A stretch of 64,000 nt of DNA from Siphonodentalium dalli. Taxonomy: Eukaryota; Mollusca; Scaphopoda; Gadilida; Siphonodentaliidae. Under the pieces are notes generated by a model. It ran no database searches and had not been told where the DNA came from. It saw only the letters and a list, made by a program, of their open reading frames with translations. Both the position numbers and the translations under genes were made by a program. The stretch is from positions 56,277,899-56,341,898 of the forward strand of contig CP136067.1 in the NCBI GenBank assembly GCA_032622095.1, in the 5' to 3' direction. Positions 1 to 9,839 of this stretch are shown one piece after another; positions within the stretch are counted from its first letter, which is position 1, and every line of letters starts with the position of its first letter.

Positions 1-87
1 GTGTCTCAAACTACCTTCTTAATCGTATACAAAATTAACCGATGAGTGTCCTAGACCACAGAGCGGGCGTTCCAAGTCAGACAACTA
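1..87. repeat. Left remnant of degenerate minisatellite
   Basis: The first bases carry the phrases seen again from about 2398 on (a GTGTCTCAAACTACC-like start, then ATGAGTGTCC). The two parts are separated by the TIR element at 88-2394, so the minisatellite probably pre-dated that insertion. The copies are too degenerate for a clean unit boundary, and the array runs off the left edge. Confidence 0.5.
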
Positions 88-558
88 GGCCTGATTCGTC
101 ATCTCAGGTTTAAACCTCCGAGTTTAAACCTGGTTTAAACCTACATTGGCGGTCCAGCCAAACCGAGTCTAAGGGGGGGGGGGGGCGTTTTTGTCGTTCA
201 GTTTCCAGCTAATTGACAACTCGATTCGATGATATGAGCAAGCAGTCAAACTACCCTCTTTATAATTACCAATCGGACCAAAAGACAAGCCGATACAATG
301 GTTATTGACATGTCATAAATTATCACGAACACGTGCACGGCACTGCACGCTCATTGGATTTATTCATTGAGAAATGAGTATCGCTCATGGACCATTAATC
401 CGATCTCATTCTGGGTTTAAATCATCTGACAAAGGGCATGTCTATCAGCACGAGTTTCACGCGCTGTTTATCACTTTGTTTGTGATATATTTTCTACACG
501 ATGCTTTACCCACAAAGACAAACTTTGGTGTATTTACATTTATATCTGTATATATTAA

Positions 559-1055
559 AGGCACGTGCGGCCTTAATTGTCAAAAATATTCATATTTGTT
601 CCAAACACCGTAAACAACAGAAAAACATTAAAACGCATACAGTTCCGTTCATATATACCATGACCATCGCGTAAACAGCATGTTATCATAAAGACCTACT
701 ATATTTTACCTAAGCAAGAGCCTGATTGTGTTACAGAAGACAGCACAATGCTACTGGCTAATCACACACAAATGGCATAAACGCTCTTTATTAGTTCCAT
801 ATCAGGTATTCACCAACAAATAAGGCTCTTTATGTTTACCATCATAATATAAACAAACACCAGAAAAGTAACTTTTTATTCTTTTGTTTACATAACAATG
901 GTCAAACAAATGACCATAACATACTGTTTATGTGATATTTCTTATTTGTATGCGGACAAAGTCTATCTACATTTTGATGTTCTTTCAGTTTGTGGCGGTT
1001 TTTGACGGGTGGAGATATTTTCACAGGACACCCACCGCCAAGGCCAACCGTGTCT
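559..1055 (+). mobile_element. TTAA-flanked MITE, copy 1 (497 bp)
   Basis: TTAA lies on each side (555-558 and 1056-1059). The termini are imperfect inverted repeats: left AGGCACGTGCGGCC, right the inverse of AGACACGGTTGGCC. A related copy in the opposite orientation lies at 8016-8509 with the same ends and the same TTAA flanks. TTAA target duplication is the hallmark of piggyBac-type insertion, so this is probably a piggyBac-mobilised MITE. A short frame across its right part (932-1117) is not convincing as a gene. It is nested inside the element at 88-2394. Confidence 0.7.
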
Positions 1056-1967
1056 TTAAAGGGTATAGGAGCTGTATGTCCGTTTGTCTGTTCGCAACTA
1101 TTCTAAAACTGATTTGAAAATAAGAACATTTAATTAAAAAAAAAATGAACAAATTGTGTTGTTAAATTGAGTAAGGAGTTGTATCTAACAGGAAACAATA
1201 TTTAAAATTTATATTAATATTTGTTTTAAATTTAATTAAATATTTTTTTTAATTAAAATGATCAAATGATCAAAGTGTGCGCAAATTTGACACAGGCTCC
1301 TTTTGCACGAAGGGGCCGCATGCAGGCCCATCTGGCGCTGAATAAATGCTCCATAATCGAGTCAATACTGGACCTAGATGTCAGTCAAGTAAAAGCAATT
1401 TGCTTATGAGTGCACACCAGAAGCGGCATCTGAACTGTTTGAAGTGGGCAACCATATTACATGCGTTGCTTTTTTCAATGTAATAAATATTCCGTCGTGC
1501 AGAAAATCAAAATGTTCCCAGGTTTTGAACTGGTGGAATATTATGGGAATTTATGGGCGGAGCCAGAATAGAGCTTTGTGGCATGATCTACATCAAAATA
1601 TGTTATCAAATTTGACTCATATTGCAATATAAGTTTAGGATTGCAAACTGTGTATAGCATATCTGGTCATGCAGTAGCACGGTTTTGGTGTCAAAATTAA
1701 AACGTTGAACCATTCAAATTAATTCGTAGAAAACACCAGTATTTGTGATTGCCACAAGCCAAAAAAAACCACACACAAGATAGTTGTAAAAATCATATTG
1801 AAGGAACATGTCCATATCTGAGCAAAGCTCGCGTGCGAATGAATCAACTGTGACATGATAACACCAATCGGCAGCCGCCACTTAGACACGCCCTCACTCG
1901 AGATAACTTACAGCTCCACCATTTGATTGATTGTTTGACAATTCTAAACCGCGATGAAGAAAAGAGG

Positions 1968-2294
1968 GATTCGTCATCTCAAGTTTAGCCTCGGTAAAGC
2001 TGGTTTAGCTGGACCGCCGAATTAGATGGTTCAGTTGCCGGTTTTAGCTTATAAAACAAAAATAAAATATCGAAATTGACAAAAAATTATCCCCAAATGC
2101 TTTATAGGTGTGAGTGCTTCTCGATTATAAATTTCCAATCAAAATATGGTCGCTGTCGTAATTATTGATTTTCGCAATCAATAAAATGAGGCGGTCCGCA
2201 TTAGGAAAGTACGATTAATTATATCAATGACACAGAGATACTACTGCTAAACCACTGGTCTGGCTGGACCAGGTTTAAACCAGAGATGACGAAT
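1968..2294. repeat. Inner pair of ATTCGTCATCTC termini (possible nested MITE)
   Basis: GATTCGTCATCTC at 1968-1980 is answered by GAGATGACGAAT at 2283-2294, with related GGTTTA and GGACCGCC / GGCTGGACC motifs inside. It looks like a short relative of the enclosing element, either inserted near its right end or forming duplicated sub-terminal repeats. I see no target-site duplication, so the boundaries are approximate. Confidence 0.45.
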
Positions 2295-2397
2295 GCGTCA
2301 CTTAGACCTTTAAACCACGGATTTTGCTGACTCACGGCGGTTTAAACCTAGAGGTTTACGTAGACCAGGTTTAAACGAGATGACGAATCGGGCCCTA

Positions 2398-3135
2398 GTG
2401 TCCGAAACCGCACAATAAGTAACAGTCCAAAAAAATAGTGACCCAAGCCATCCACACGTTGTCCAAACCATCCCACGATTGCCATATGTCACCCATCGAG
2501 TGTCCCGTCCTAAATCATGCATGTGGTGTCCCAAACCATTAATTTAGTACAATAAGTCATCCAATTGGTGTTCCAAAATAACCAATGAGTGTGAGATTGT
2601 CTCAAACAACCATGCAGGAGTGTTTAAAACGTCCAATTAGTGTGTCAAACCACCCTCCAATGTCCCACACCATTTAATGAGTGTCCCAAAGTAGTGTATA
2701 AAACCATCCAACAAATATGTCAAAACATCCAGCGAGTGTACCATGGTTTGGTAAACTCACTGGATGGTTTGGTAAACTCATTGGATGATTTGGTATACTC
2801 ACTGGATGGTTTGGTAAACTCATTGGATGATTTGGTAAACTCATTAGATGGTTTGGTAAACTCATTTGATGGTTTAGTAAACTCGTTTGCTCGTCTTAAA
2901 TACTCTATGACGGGTTTTATACACTATTGTGGATGTATTGAGATGACAGTTGGCAGATGATTTGTGATACATTCAAGTTGGATGGATTTAGAACTCGTTG
3001 GATGGTTTGTGATTCTAGTTTTATGGTTTGGGTCACCCACTGGGGGATTTGTGACCCGTTGGATGGTTTGGAACACCAGTTGAGTGGTTATGACACACCA
3101 ATTGGATGGTTTGGAAAATGAGACACTGGTTGGTG
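2398..3135. repeat. Degenerate ~21-bp minisatellite with polarity switch
   Basis: From about 2398 to 2740 the repeats read as CCATCCAATGAGTGTCC-like phrases. From about 2745 to 3130 they read as the complement (GGTTTGGTAAACTCATTGG). The best preserved units, about 21 bp each, are at 2752-2890. The switch point is near ACCATGGT at 2740. Both strands stay open for short distances only because the unit length is a multiple of three, so I do not call these frames genes. Confidence 0.7.
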
Positions 3136-3950
3136 CATTTGGGACACTGAATGTTCGATTGGGTAATGTATGTGTAAAGGTGAAACAACTAGCCGCCCTT
3201 GACAAGGACGTTTTGTTAAACAATCCAACATCAGAATTGTCATTTGTAATGAGCAAAACTATTTGTAAGTTAACATGTTAAAATGGTTAACGGTGAATGA
3301 AACTTTCCTGGTTAAACAACAGAAAATAGCCCGCTACAACATAATCTGGACGTTCATATGAACACTAAATCGATAATTTTGAAGAACAAAATTACTGAAT
3401 AGTATATTAGTCTAAGCACCAAGGGAGGCGGGTGCCCCCCTCAGCGAATTCATGGGACCACGATTTTCATGAGGCTGAACTATTCCCATTTTAGAATCGG
3501 GATGTTTCCTACCCCTAACGGGACGCAAAATAAAATTATTTTGACTCTTACAAAATTGTACCACCCGACAATTTAGCATTTTTAGATGACACCACGCCAT
3601 TTCATATTCAATGTAGAACACATAATACGTTCACACAAAATGCAAACCTGGTGTTCTTCCGTTTGCCCGATTGTCGCCAGATTCGATAAATTTATGACGT
3701 CACGAATGCAAGCTTTGAGATGCGTCATGCAATTGTATTCATCGATCCAGTCAAATGGTCTCCTTTCTACACCCTCACGATTATTTTTGCACATGATATG
3801 ACCACATGTTTGGTATCACTGTAAACTACAGCCAATATCCAATCGAATGGTTCACTGAGGATATGTAATTTTTGGTACTCGAACTGTATCCAAAAATGTA
3901 ACCCTCCCCAATGTACCTATTTTGACTGGAACACAGATCGAGAATTTCCC
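3136..3950. other. No gene recognised
   Basis: AT-rich sequence with short open frames on both strands that overlap one another and show no family motif. A GC-richer patch at 3418-3520 has no identifiable origin. Confidence 0.5.
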
Positions 3951-4112
3951 GACCGCACGATTAAGACGTATCTACTGAATGCGTATATATTATTATTCAT
4001 ATACCAACCGCACGATTAAGACGTATCTACTGAATGCGTATATAGTATTTATTCATATGCCGACCGCACGATTAAGACGTATCTGCTGAATGCGTATATA
4101 TTATTATTCCTA
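3951..4112. repeat. Tandem repeat, three copies of ~55 bp
   Basis: Units begin at 3951, 4006 and 4062 with GACCGCACGATTAAGACGTA or a close variant, and each ends in a TATATATTATTATTC-like stretch. The third unit fades at about 4112. The following 200 bases, to 4312, hold nothing I recognise. Confidence 0.85.
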
Positions 4113-4312
4113 TCCACTAAGGCCACAATTAAAAAATATTTGTGTTTGTCCACTCCCGACCCTAGATTTTGGAAGTGGGTAGGTAAATATTTTTATTTTT
4201 TTCATTAGACCTGATATTTAAACTATGTTATAATTTTTCCATAAAACATAACACAGATATCATGATTTGGCATTCTTTATTTGACTAGTTATATTTAATA
4301 TCATTAGGACTT

Positions 4313-4542
4313 TTATCTAACTCGGACTCCTTTTTGGGATATCTTTGTGCATTTCAGTAAGTTGGTGCACACAGGCAGCACCACCGTGTACTTCTTTAGT
4401 ATGTCTGGGTCTCGTGTACAGTTGGGGTCACAGCAGTGACAGCAGATGTCCAGACTCTCTGTTGACGAGTAGAATGCAAACTCAATATGAGCTTCACAGG
4501 ATTGTTGTAAACGCACAAACACCTTGCCATCAAGTGCATCTC
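4313..4542 (-). pseudogene. Last exon: C-terminal Cys-rich tail and stop
   Basis: The exon opens after CTCCATTCCAG (cag at 4543-4545) and runs open to a stop at 4313. It reads DALDGKVFVRLQQSC, then IEFAFYSSTESLDICCHCC and later LPVCTNLLKC. The pattern KVFVR...C..IE..YYSS....IC.HC......PVC..C is the conserved end of the family as I remember it. This block carries no visible disruption. Confidence 0.55.
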
Positions 4543-4868
4543 CTGGAATGGAGCAGAAGTAGGCAAACAAATTAAAATCTGGAAGCCATTAAAAGTATAA
4601 CAGTATGACGTTGAACAAATATTGAATACTTTACTTACAATTAGACATGATTCCATATTGTGATACCTGTCAGATGTAGACATAGATATATATAGAAAAT
4701 TGTTTCTAAAACTTCAAACAACCCATTGAACCTCAAAACAAGTGTAACAATATTAGCATTACAATATCTGCAATACAGCAATTTGAGAAAAGAGATGCAT
4801 ATCATATAGACCCTAGTTTATGTGAACAAACATCTTTAGAGAGATTATCATGAAGTACAATGGCAAAC

Positions 4869-4942
4869 CTTCTGATGTGATGTTGGCTCCACAGCTGAAG
4901 TCGTATTTCCCTTTCAGGTGTTTAGGGACCTCTTCTCTCGGT
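4869..4942 (-). pseudogene. Penultimate exon fragment
   Basis: The frame reads EEVPKHLKGKYDFSCGANI and ends TSE plus one base at 4869, before GT. It joins in phase to the last exon at 4542 (GA completes a Gly codon). A TGA lies just upstream at about 4952 and I see no good acceptor, so its 5' edge is uncertain. Confidence 0.4.
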
Positions 4943-5181
4943 CAGTTAGTTTAGTTTTTGAGTATATGCATCTCGGTTTCTTGCATTCATATCATGGTAT
5001 TGTGGCCCGTACATTCTGTGCTACCAATAGTGTATTTTTACATCCCTGTTGAGAAAACACATGCTTCATATTAAAATAAGAGTTTAATATGTCATTGAAT
5101 ATGCAACGAGTTAAATTATAATTTATGATTTTTTTTATCAATATAATATTGAACCTTTTTATTGTAGAGAAAACTTCTTAC

Positions 5182-5266
5182 AGACATAAGTTCACAGAAT
5201 ATCCCCTCTGACAGAGATGACACTTCACAATGAGTACCAAATCTGTTTTCTCCAAATTGAATAGCC
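5182..5266 (-). pseudogene. Tentative exon with a CxxC pair
   Basis: Between a weak acceptor (GATGCAG, ending 5267) and a good donor (GTAAGA, 5181-5176) the frame reads LVLIVKCHLCQRGYSV, which has the CxxC and following basic residue expected between the preceding and following Cys-rich blocks. The acceptor side lies in a 28-bp tandem duplication (about 5261-5318) that offers two equivalent AG sites. The block is short, so the call is weak. Confidence 0.3.
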
Positions 5267-5507
5267 CTGCATCAGAGCCCTGGCATTGAATAGCCCTGCA
5301 TCAGAGACCTGGCATTGACATTTCTGCACTTCATGAATGAAATAATTCCCAGATAATAAAACTCTTGTCCATATTTACAAAGGTCGACACTCAGTGGAGT
5401 ATATATACTTAGTACTGAGAATAAAGTATTATTTGAAATTATATGTCAAATGAGTCATATTTATTTTCTGGAAGTGCCACTGCAGAATGGGTGGGGGTTG
5501 TCAACAT

Positions 5508-5508
5508 G

Positions 5509-5561
<53 letters not shown>

Positions 5562-5563
5562 GC

Positions 5564-5595
<32 letters not shown>

Positions 5596-5612
5596 ATATA
5601 TATATATTTATA
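5508..5612. repeat. (TA)n microsatellite
   Basis: About 105 bases of nearly pure TA with three small breaks. It lies inside the minus-strand pseudogene just after HTTDARPS and probably expanded after the gene lost function. The I/Y-only open frames across it are artefacts. Confidence 0.95.
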
Positions 5613-5635
5613 TGCACCTGCTGTAGTTGGCAAGC

Positions 5636-5823
5636 GTTATCAGACGGCCTGGCATCTGTAGTGTGTACTCCCAGCAGTAATATGAAGGCCTTGTAGTGAT
5701 TCCCAGTCGAGTCCACCTGCGGGTCAGGAAGCCAAGGCCAAACCTGTGACGGTGGCTTACAGCACTCTTTGTCGCTACATCTGTGAATTTGGAAACAGTA
5801 ATGTCACTCTCTGGAGTGTTTCT
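5636..5823 (-). pseudogene. Cys-rich exon of the D-D-E-like gene, with an in-frame stop
   Basis: The acceptor TTTTTTCAG ends at 5824. The first two bases complete a split GAG codon with the exon ending at 6065, so LFL joins EKH in phase. The exon has a TGA after EKHSRE, then reads HYCFQIHRCSDKECCKPP and, further on, WLPDPQVDSTGNHYKAF, with HTTDARPS near its end. The Cys spacing suggests a metal-binding knuckle, as I recall for this family. It runs into the (TA)n tract at 5508-5612, so its true 3' boundary is lost. Confidence 0.55.
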
Positions 5824-6064
5824 CTGAAAAAATTGAATGTATAACAAGTAAAGATCTAGAATGAATATAATTTTAATAATATTATTTAAAAGAGACTAAA
5901 TCAATTGGTTCTGAAAATTCTGTGAAATGAATTCAAGAGAAACAAGAAGACGTGGGTAGAACCACATGTACTATGAGATACTATTAAAATCAGTTACGGT
6001 TGCATCACTTTTATCTTTGCACCCAATTCAATGACAGAACACCATATTTTAAATTAATACATAC

Positions 6065-7971
6065 CGAGAAACAATTTGTATTGTTCTGCATATGCTAAAT
6101 GTAGCTGCTGGTAGCTGCCAATATTGATGTTTGGATCGATCAGTGATTGAACTTCGCCCTCGGTTTTGGTAACATCGGCATTGGGAGCATGGGGTGAACA
6201 TTGGGACAGTTTATACTTAAGCATAACCCGTTTGATTCTTCCGTCCAAAGTTCTATCACCGGTTGCACCGACTTTAGCCACTCATCCTTTAACCCTTCTA
6301 TTTTGATTGCCCTCTGCCTCACGTCGACCATGGAACTGCACGCTTTCAGATGTTGTTCAGTTCTGCTAGAGCATTCATTTCGAGAAAGAGCTGTATTTTG
6401 CAATGCAATGTTTATGAGCGACATAATTCTTTCAGCAGGGTTTGCCCATGAATGGCCAGGGGCTCTCCTACATGCGATCAAACACCCAAGGTCCAGATGT
6501 TTGAAGAGAATTATGAGTGACAGTTTCACTGAATGATATGTCTGTCTGTGATCTGGCCCGCCATCACTATACAACATGAGCAGTGGCATCTCTTGTGAAG
6601 TTCTGGCAATCACTTGTTGAAGCTCAACAATATGTCGAAAGGCTGAGCTAGGTTGGAAGATACTGTCTTTAATTGAGACTGTAACTTGACCCTGATAAAA
6701 GGATGCAGATGGTTCTTCAGGGATTTCAACATCAATGTATACAGATGGGGTTAGAAACCCTTTGTTCTGTACGTCGTGATCAAGGCAAGGCACCAATGAC
6801 TTTTTACCACGAACTCCTGATTGGGGGAACATACCCGGTTCTCCAAAGTCCACTTTGGCCTTATCATACATACATACAAATCGACATTTGTCTCTGTATT
6901 TAACTGCATACTCTCTGGAATTCTCCCTTTATAGAGCTTTGCAACATTGGCATCAGAGTTTTTCGGCACAAACCCGAAGAAAACAGTGGATTCACTCGGA
7001 ATTGGCACATCTTCCGGAATCTTCTCTTTCACTTGTTGAATCAAGTCACGAACACTGATATATTTTGAAATATGTTCAATATTATGACGTCTCATCTGCT
7101 GCTGTGACCTCATTGATCTCTTTTTCGAGTTGTTTGATGAACACATCGAAGGTATCATTAGGCCGTCCTTTGTTTAAATGTCGAAGGTCAACAACTATGT
7201 CTGGATCTGGTCCAAGGACCGCCATTCTCATTCTCTGATCAATGTCATGAATATTGATATCAGATGCATCATTTGTCAGAGTGGTGTAAATGGACCACAG
7301 TACGTGAGCAGGAATCTTAAAACCTGCAATGTTCTCATATGCCTGGAAGAATTCTTTACGCATCCTCCTAGTGTGGAATTCCGGGAGTTTTGAACGCAAC
7401 GAGCTAAGTACTTTGTTATCACTTGAGAGAAGTTCAGCCATTGACATATCTTCCATTTTGGGCACTTTCCAAATAAACACAGAATAACTGAAACCTCCTC
7501 CAGGACAATATCGAAGCATGTGAACATCAAACGAAAGAGCAAGGTTAGTTAAAAACTTGTATCGTTGGTCACAGTTTTTGAAACCATCTTGTTTGTTAAG
7601 ATGTTGGAACTCATCAAAGATAAGAGGCTGAAAGTCCCGAAGTTCACTTATAACATCATCCAATTTATTGTATTTTTCATCATGCTGGATGTTATGTGGT
7701 ATGCTCTGGATAGAGATGGTGTCATCTATCTCCCTAACTGGCACAGTTTGGTTCTGTCTGTATTTTACTAGACTCATCCAGATAGGCTGCGTAAGAGCTC
7801 ATAATAGCAGCTAATTGTTCAAGATCGGCAAAGATTGACATACTACACATGTACGTCTTGTTGCACAGATTAAAGATAGCCTGGCTTTGTTGCTTAATAT
7901 CTGCAGATATGAGTGTGGGGTTTTTCTTCTTTTTCTTCTTATAATCATTCACATCGTTGTACTTCATGAAC
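6065..7971 (-). pseudogene. Main exon: central region and D-D-E core of the transposase-like gene
   Basis: The exon begins after TTATTTCCAG (acceptor, 7972 side) and ends at 6065 before a GTATGT donor. Frames run 7971-~7750, ~7777-7090, ~7090-6865, 6871-~6260, then ~6260-6065. Successive landmarks are a Lys-rich stretch, PGGGFSYSVFIWK, PDIVVDLRHLNKGR, RRHNIEHIS, FFGFVPKN, DKAKVDFGEPG, YSDGGPDH, APGHSWANPAERIMS and KSVQPVIELW. The shift near 6865 falls in a TATG/TGTA tetranucleotide run, so slippage is a likely cause. The shift near 7090 falls in a GAGA run. All three candidate catalytic acidic residues are still encoded. Nuclear DNA-binding or transposition activity would be expected of an intact homologue if the D-D-E reading is right. 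Confidence 0.6.
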
Positions 7972-8015
7972 CTGGAAATAACATTTATGGGATACGGTTA
8001 AAGCCATATTATTAA

Positions 8016-8509
8016 AGGTACGGTTGGCCTTGGCGGTGGGTATCCTGTGAAAATATTTCCACCCGTCAAAAACCGCCACAAACAGAAAGAACATCAAAAT
8101 GTATACAGACTTTGTCCGTATACAAATAAGAAACATCGCATAAACAGTATCTTATTGTCAAATGATTGACCATTGTTATGTAACCAAAAGCATAAAAAGT
8201 AACTTTTCTGGTGTTTGTTTATATTTTGATGGTAAACATAAAGAGCGTTCTTTGTTGGTGAATTCCTGATATGGAACTAATAAAGAGCGTTTATGCCATT
8301 TGTGTGTGATTAGCCAGTAGCATTGTGCTGTCTTCTGTAACACAATCAGGCTCTTGATTAGGTAAAATATAGTAGGTCTTTATGATAACATGCTGTTTAC
8401 GTGATGGTCATGGTATATATGAACTAAACTGTATGCGTTTTAATGTTTTTCTGTTTACGGTGATTAGAACAAATATGAATATTTTCGACAACTAAGGCCT
8501 CACGTGCCT
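8016..8509 (-). mobile_element. TTAA-flanked MITE, copy 2 (494 bp)
   Basis: TTAA lies at 8012-8015 and 8510-8513. The element is the reverse complement of the copy at 559-1055 over its full length, with many point differences but nearly the same size. It lies in the 8914-7972 intron of the D-D-E-like gene, close to the acceptor. I see no complete transposase. Confidence 0.7.
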
Positions 8510-8515
8510 TTAAAC

Positions 8516-8908
8516 ACACTCATTTCACACTAGCTTTGCGAACATGAATGAAAAAAAAAGCAACACCTGGCATTCAGATCTTTCGGTCAAATCGAAAGTT
8601 AATTTCGACCTAGCTGTATTCTAGCTGCAGAATCAATGATATAAAACAATTCATGATGTAAATTTGAAGTTTTGAACTAATGCTGTAAAATTCAATAGCT
8701 TTCATCTTTATTATTGAAATTACGCTGATATATTATTTTGAAAGCCAAAACAAAAAAACATTAGCCACTTTTTGTTTAGCAAATTGTGATTTTCTTTTAT
8801 ATATATTTAACTTGAGGCACTTTTTATTTTTTTTTAGCAATTTGCTAAAGTACCTAACAACAACACAAGCACTGTGTATATTATGAGCACTGTGTATATT
8901 ACCATCAA
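8516..8908. other. Intronic sequence, no feature recognised
   Basis: AT-rich remainder of the intron upstream of the MITE, with poly-A and poly-T runs. No conserved frame is visible. Confidence 0.4.
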
Positions 8909-8914
8909 ACTCAC

Positions 8915-9109
8915 TTTTCATGCACACTGCTGATGGTATCAGAGTGTTTTGACCTCTCATTGATAGTTTGCATATTGCCACTGAGGTACCATATAGCGTT
9001 GACGATGATCATCATGTTTTGTTTTATCGCGTGTCAGGAAGGATCCTTGGATATTTGTCACCAGCATCGATGAACTCCTGCACTAGCTGATTGTACAGTT
9101 CTTCTTTGG
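8915..9109 (-). pseudogene. First recognisable exon of the D-D-E-like gene
   Basis: The exon opens after a pyrimidine-rich acceptor ending in AACAG (9110-9112) and reads KEELYNQLVQEFIDAG. After a frameshift near 9030 it continues as NAIWYLSGNMQTINERS and ends at a GTGAGT donor (8914-8909). The donor phase joins exactly to the acceptor at 7972-7974, giving VHEKFMKYND across the junction. WYLSG followed by an Arg-containing stretch and a V/F-x-EKF...YN pattern matches my memory of the family's N-terminal region. The stop between the two frames makes this block non-functional as it stands. Confidence 0.55.
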
Positions 9110-9234
9110 CTGTTGAAAATGAATAGAGTTTGTCTATTGCTGACATCTATATGTATTATGAATAAAGCACACCTCGCTCACAAATATTTGTATGCCATTC
9201 TGGTTTTATTACACACCTTGTTGCCCCATACTAA

Positions 9235-9306
9235 GGAAATGTTCATATAATAAGTTCAACAAATGACCAACGGGTCGTTTGTTGAACTTATTATCTGAAC
9301 ATTTCC
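9235..9306. repeat. Hairpin inverted repeat, 34-bp arms
   Basis: Arms at 9235-9268 and 9273-9306 (GGAAATGTTCATATAATAAG against CTTATTATCTGAACATTTCC) match with about two differences around a loop of about 4 bases. It is probably a small foldback element. Confidence 0.8.
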
Positions 9307-9330
9307 CTCAATACATTTGACTCAATCTTA

Positions 9331-9650
9331 GACAGAATTCTGTTTCGAAGGCCCTTGCCAGGATATCTTGCCCCACCCGTTCCCAAATAAAATCACCCCC
9401 CCCCAAATTTCACATAATTCGGTATCCTAGTAGGCCCCAAAAAATAAATGGACAGCATTTTGTTTCCTAGGCGCTTGCCAGGATATCTTGCCCCACCATT
9501 TCCCAAACAAAATCACACCCCCCCCCAAATGACATAATTCTGTATCCTAATAGGACCCAAAAAATAAATGAACAGCATTTTGTTTCCTATGCGCTTGCCA
9601 GGATATCTTGCCCCACCCGTTCTCAAATAAAATCACCCCACCCCCCTCAT
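9331..9650. repeat. 120-bp tandem repeat, 2.7 copies
   Basis: Units start at 9331, 9451 and 9571. Each contains TTGCCAGGATATCTTGCCCC and a poly-C run, and the complete units end CCCAAAAAATAAATG. The last copy breaks into a C-run facing a G-run (9640-9670) that could fold on itself. Confidence 0.9.
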
Positions 9651-9839
9651 GGGGCGGGGGGGGGGGGGGTCGATTGACACATTTTTAATGACGATTTCAA
9701 TCCAAGATCTCCGGATCACTATTTAAAGTGGCAACTGAATTTGCGTACAAATCTTTATTTGTCTGACAGACTCGGAACTTGTTTAATGGTCATGTTCCCA
9801 TTTTTCGTTAAATTTTTTATTGACTTTTAGTTAAATCTC

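Larger units (their letters stand above)
88..2394. mobile_element. Non-autonomous TIR DNA transposon, 2.3 kb, possibly Harbinger-like
   Basis: The left end reads GGCCTGATTCGTCATCTC and the right end is the inverse of GGCCCGATTCGTCATCTC. Both ends sit against CTA (85-87 and 2395-2397), which fits a 3-bp target-site duplication. TTTAAACC motifs are repeated just inside both ends. No transposase frame is present. The element carries a nested TTAA MITE (559-1055) and a second internal pair of the same terminal motif (1968-2294). The 3-bp duplication and GG start suggest PIF/Harbinger, but that class call is inference. The interior from about 1060 to 1967 is otherwise AT-rich sequence with no recognisable gene. 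Confidence 0.6.
4313..9109 (-). pseudogene. Decayed multi-exon gene of a transposase-like (D-D-E) metazoan family
   Basis: Coding blocks on the minus strand line up in order with a large family I recall from cnidarian, sponge and mollusc predicted proteomes, marked by a YSDGGPDH motif; this is from memory and unchecked. Candidate acidic residues are D in MYDKAKVDFGEPG, D in LYSDGGPDHR and E in NPAERIMS, with 43 residues between the last two. This is the arrangement of an RNase H-fold transposase. A Cys-rich region follows. Three introns join in phase (8914-7972, 6064-5824, 4868-4543). Decay is clear: frameshifts near 9030, 7750, 7090, 6865 and 6260, a stop near 5810, and a (TA)n tract at 5508-5612. 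It is probably a domesticated or transposon-derived copy that has died. Sequencing errors could explain some shifts but not all. A further upstream exon is possible, since the first block starts at a splice acceptor. Confidence 0.65.

Noticed and set aside
5439-5716. Open frames rich in Ile and Tyr
   Set aside because: Translation of the (TA)n tract.
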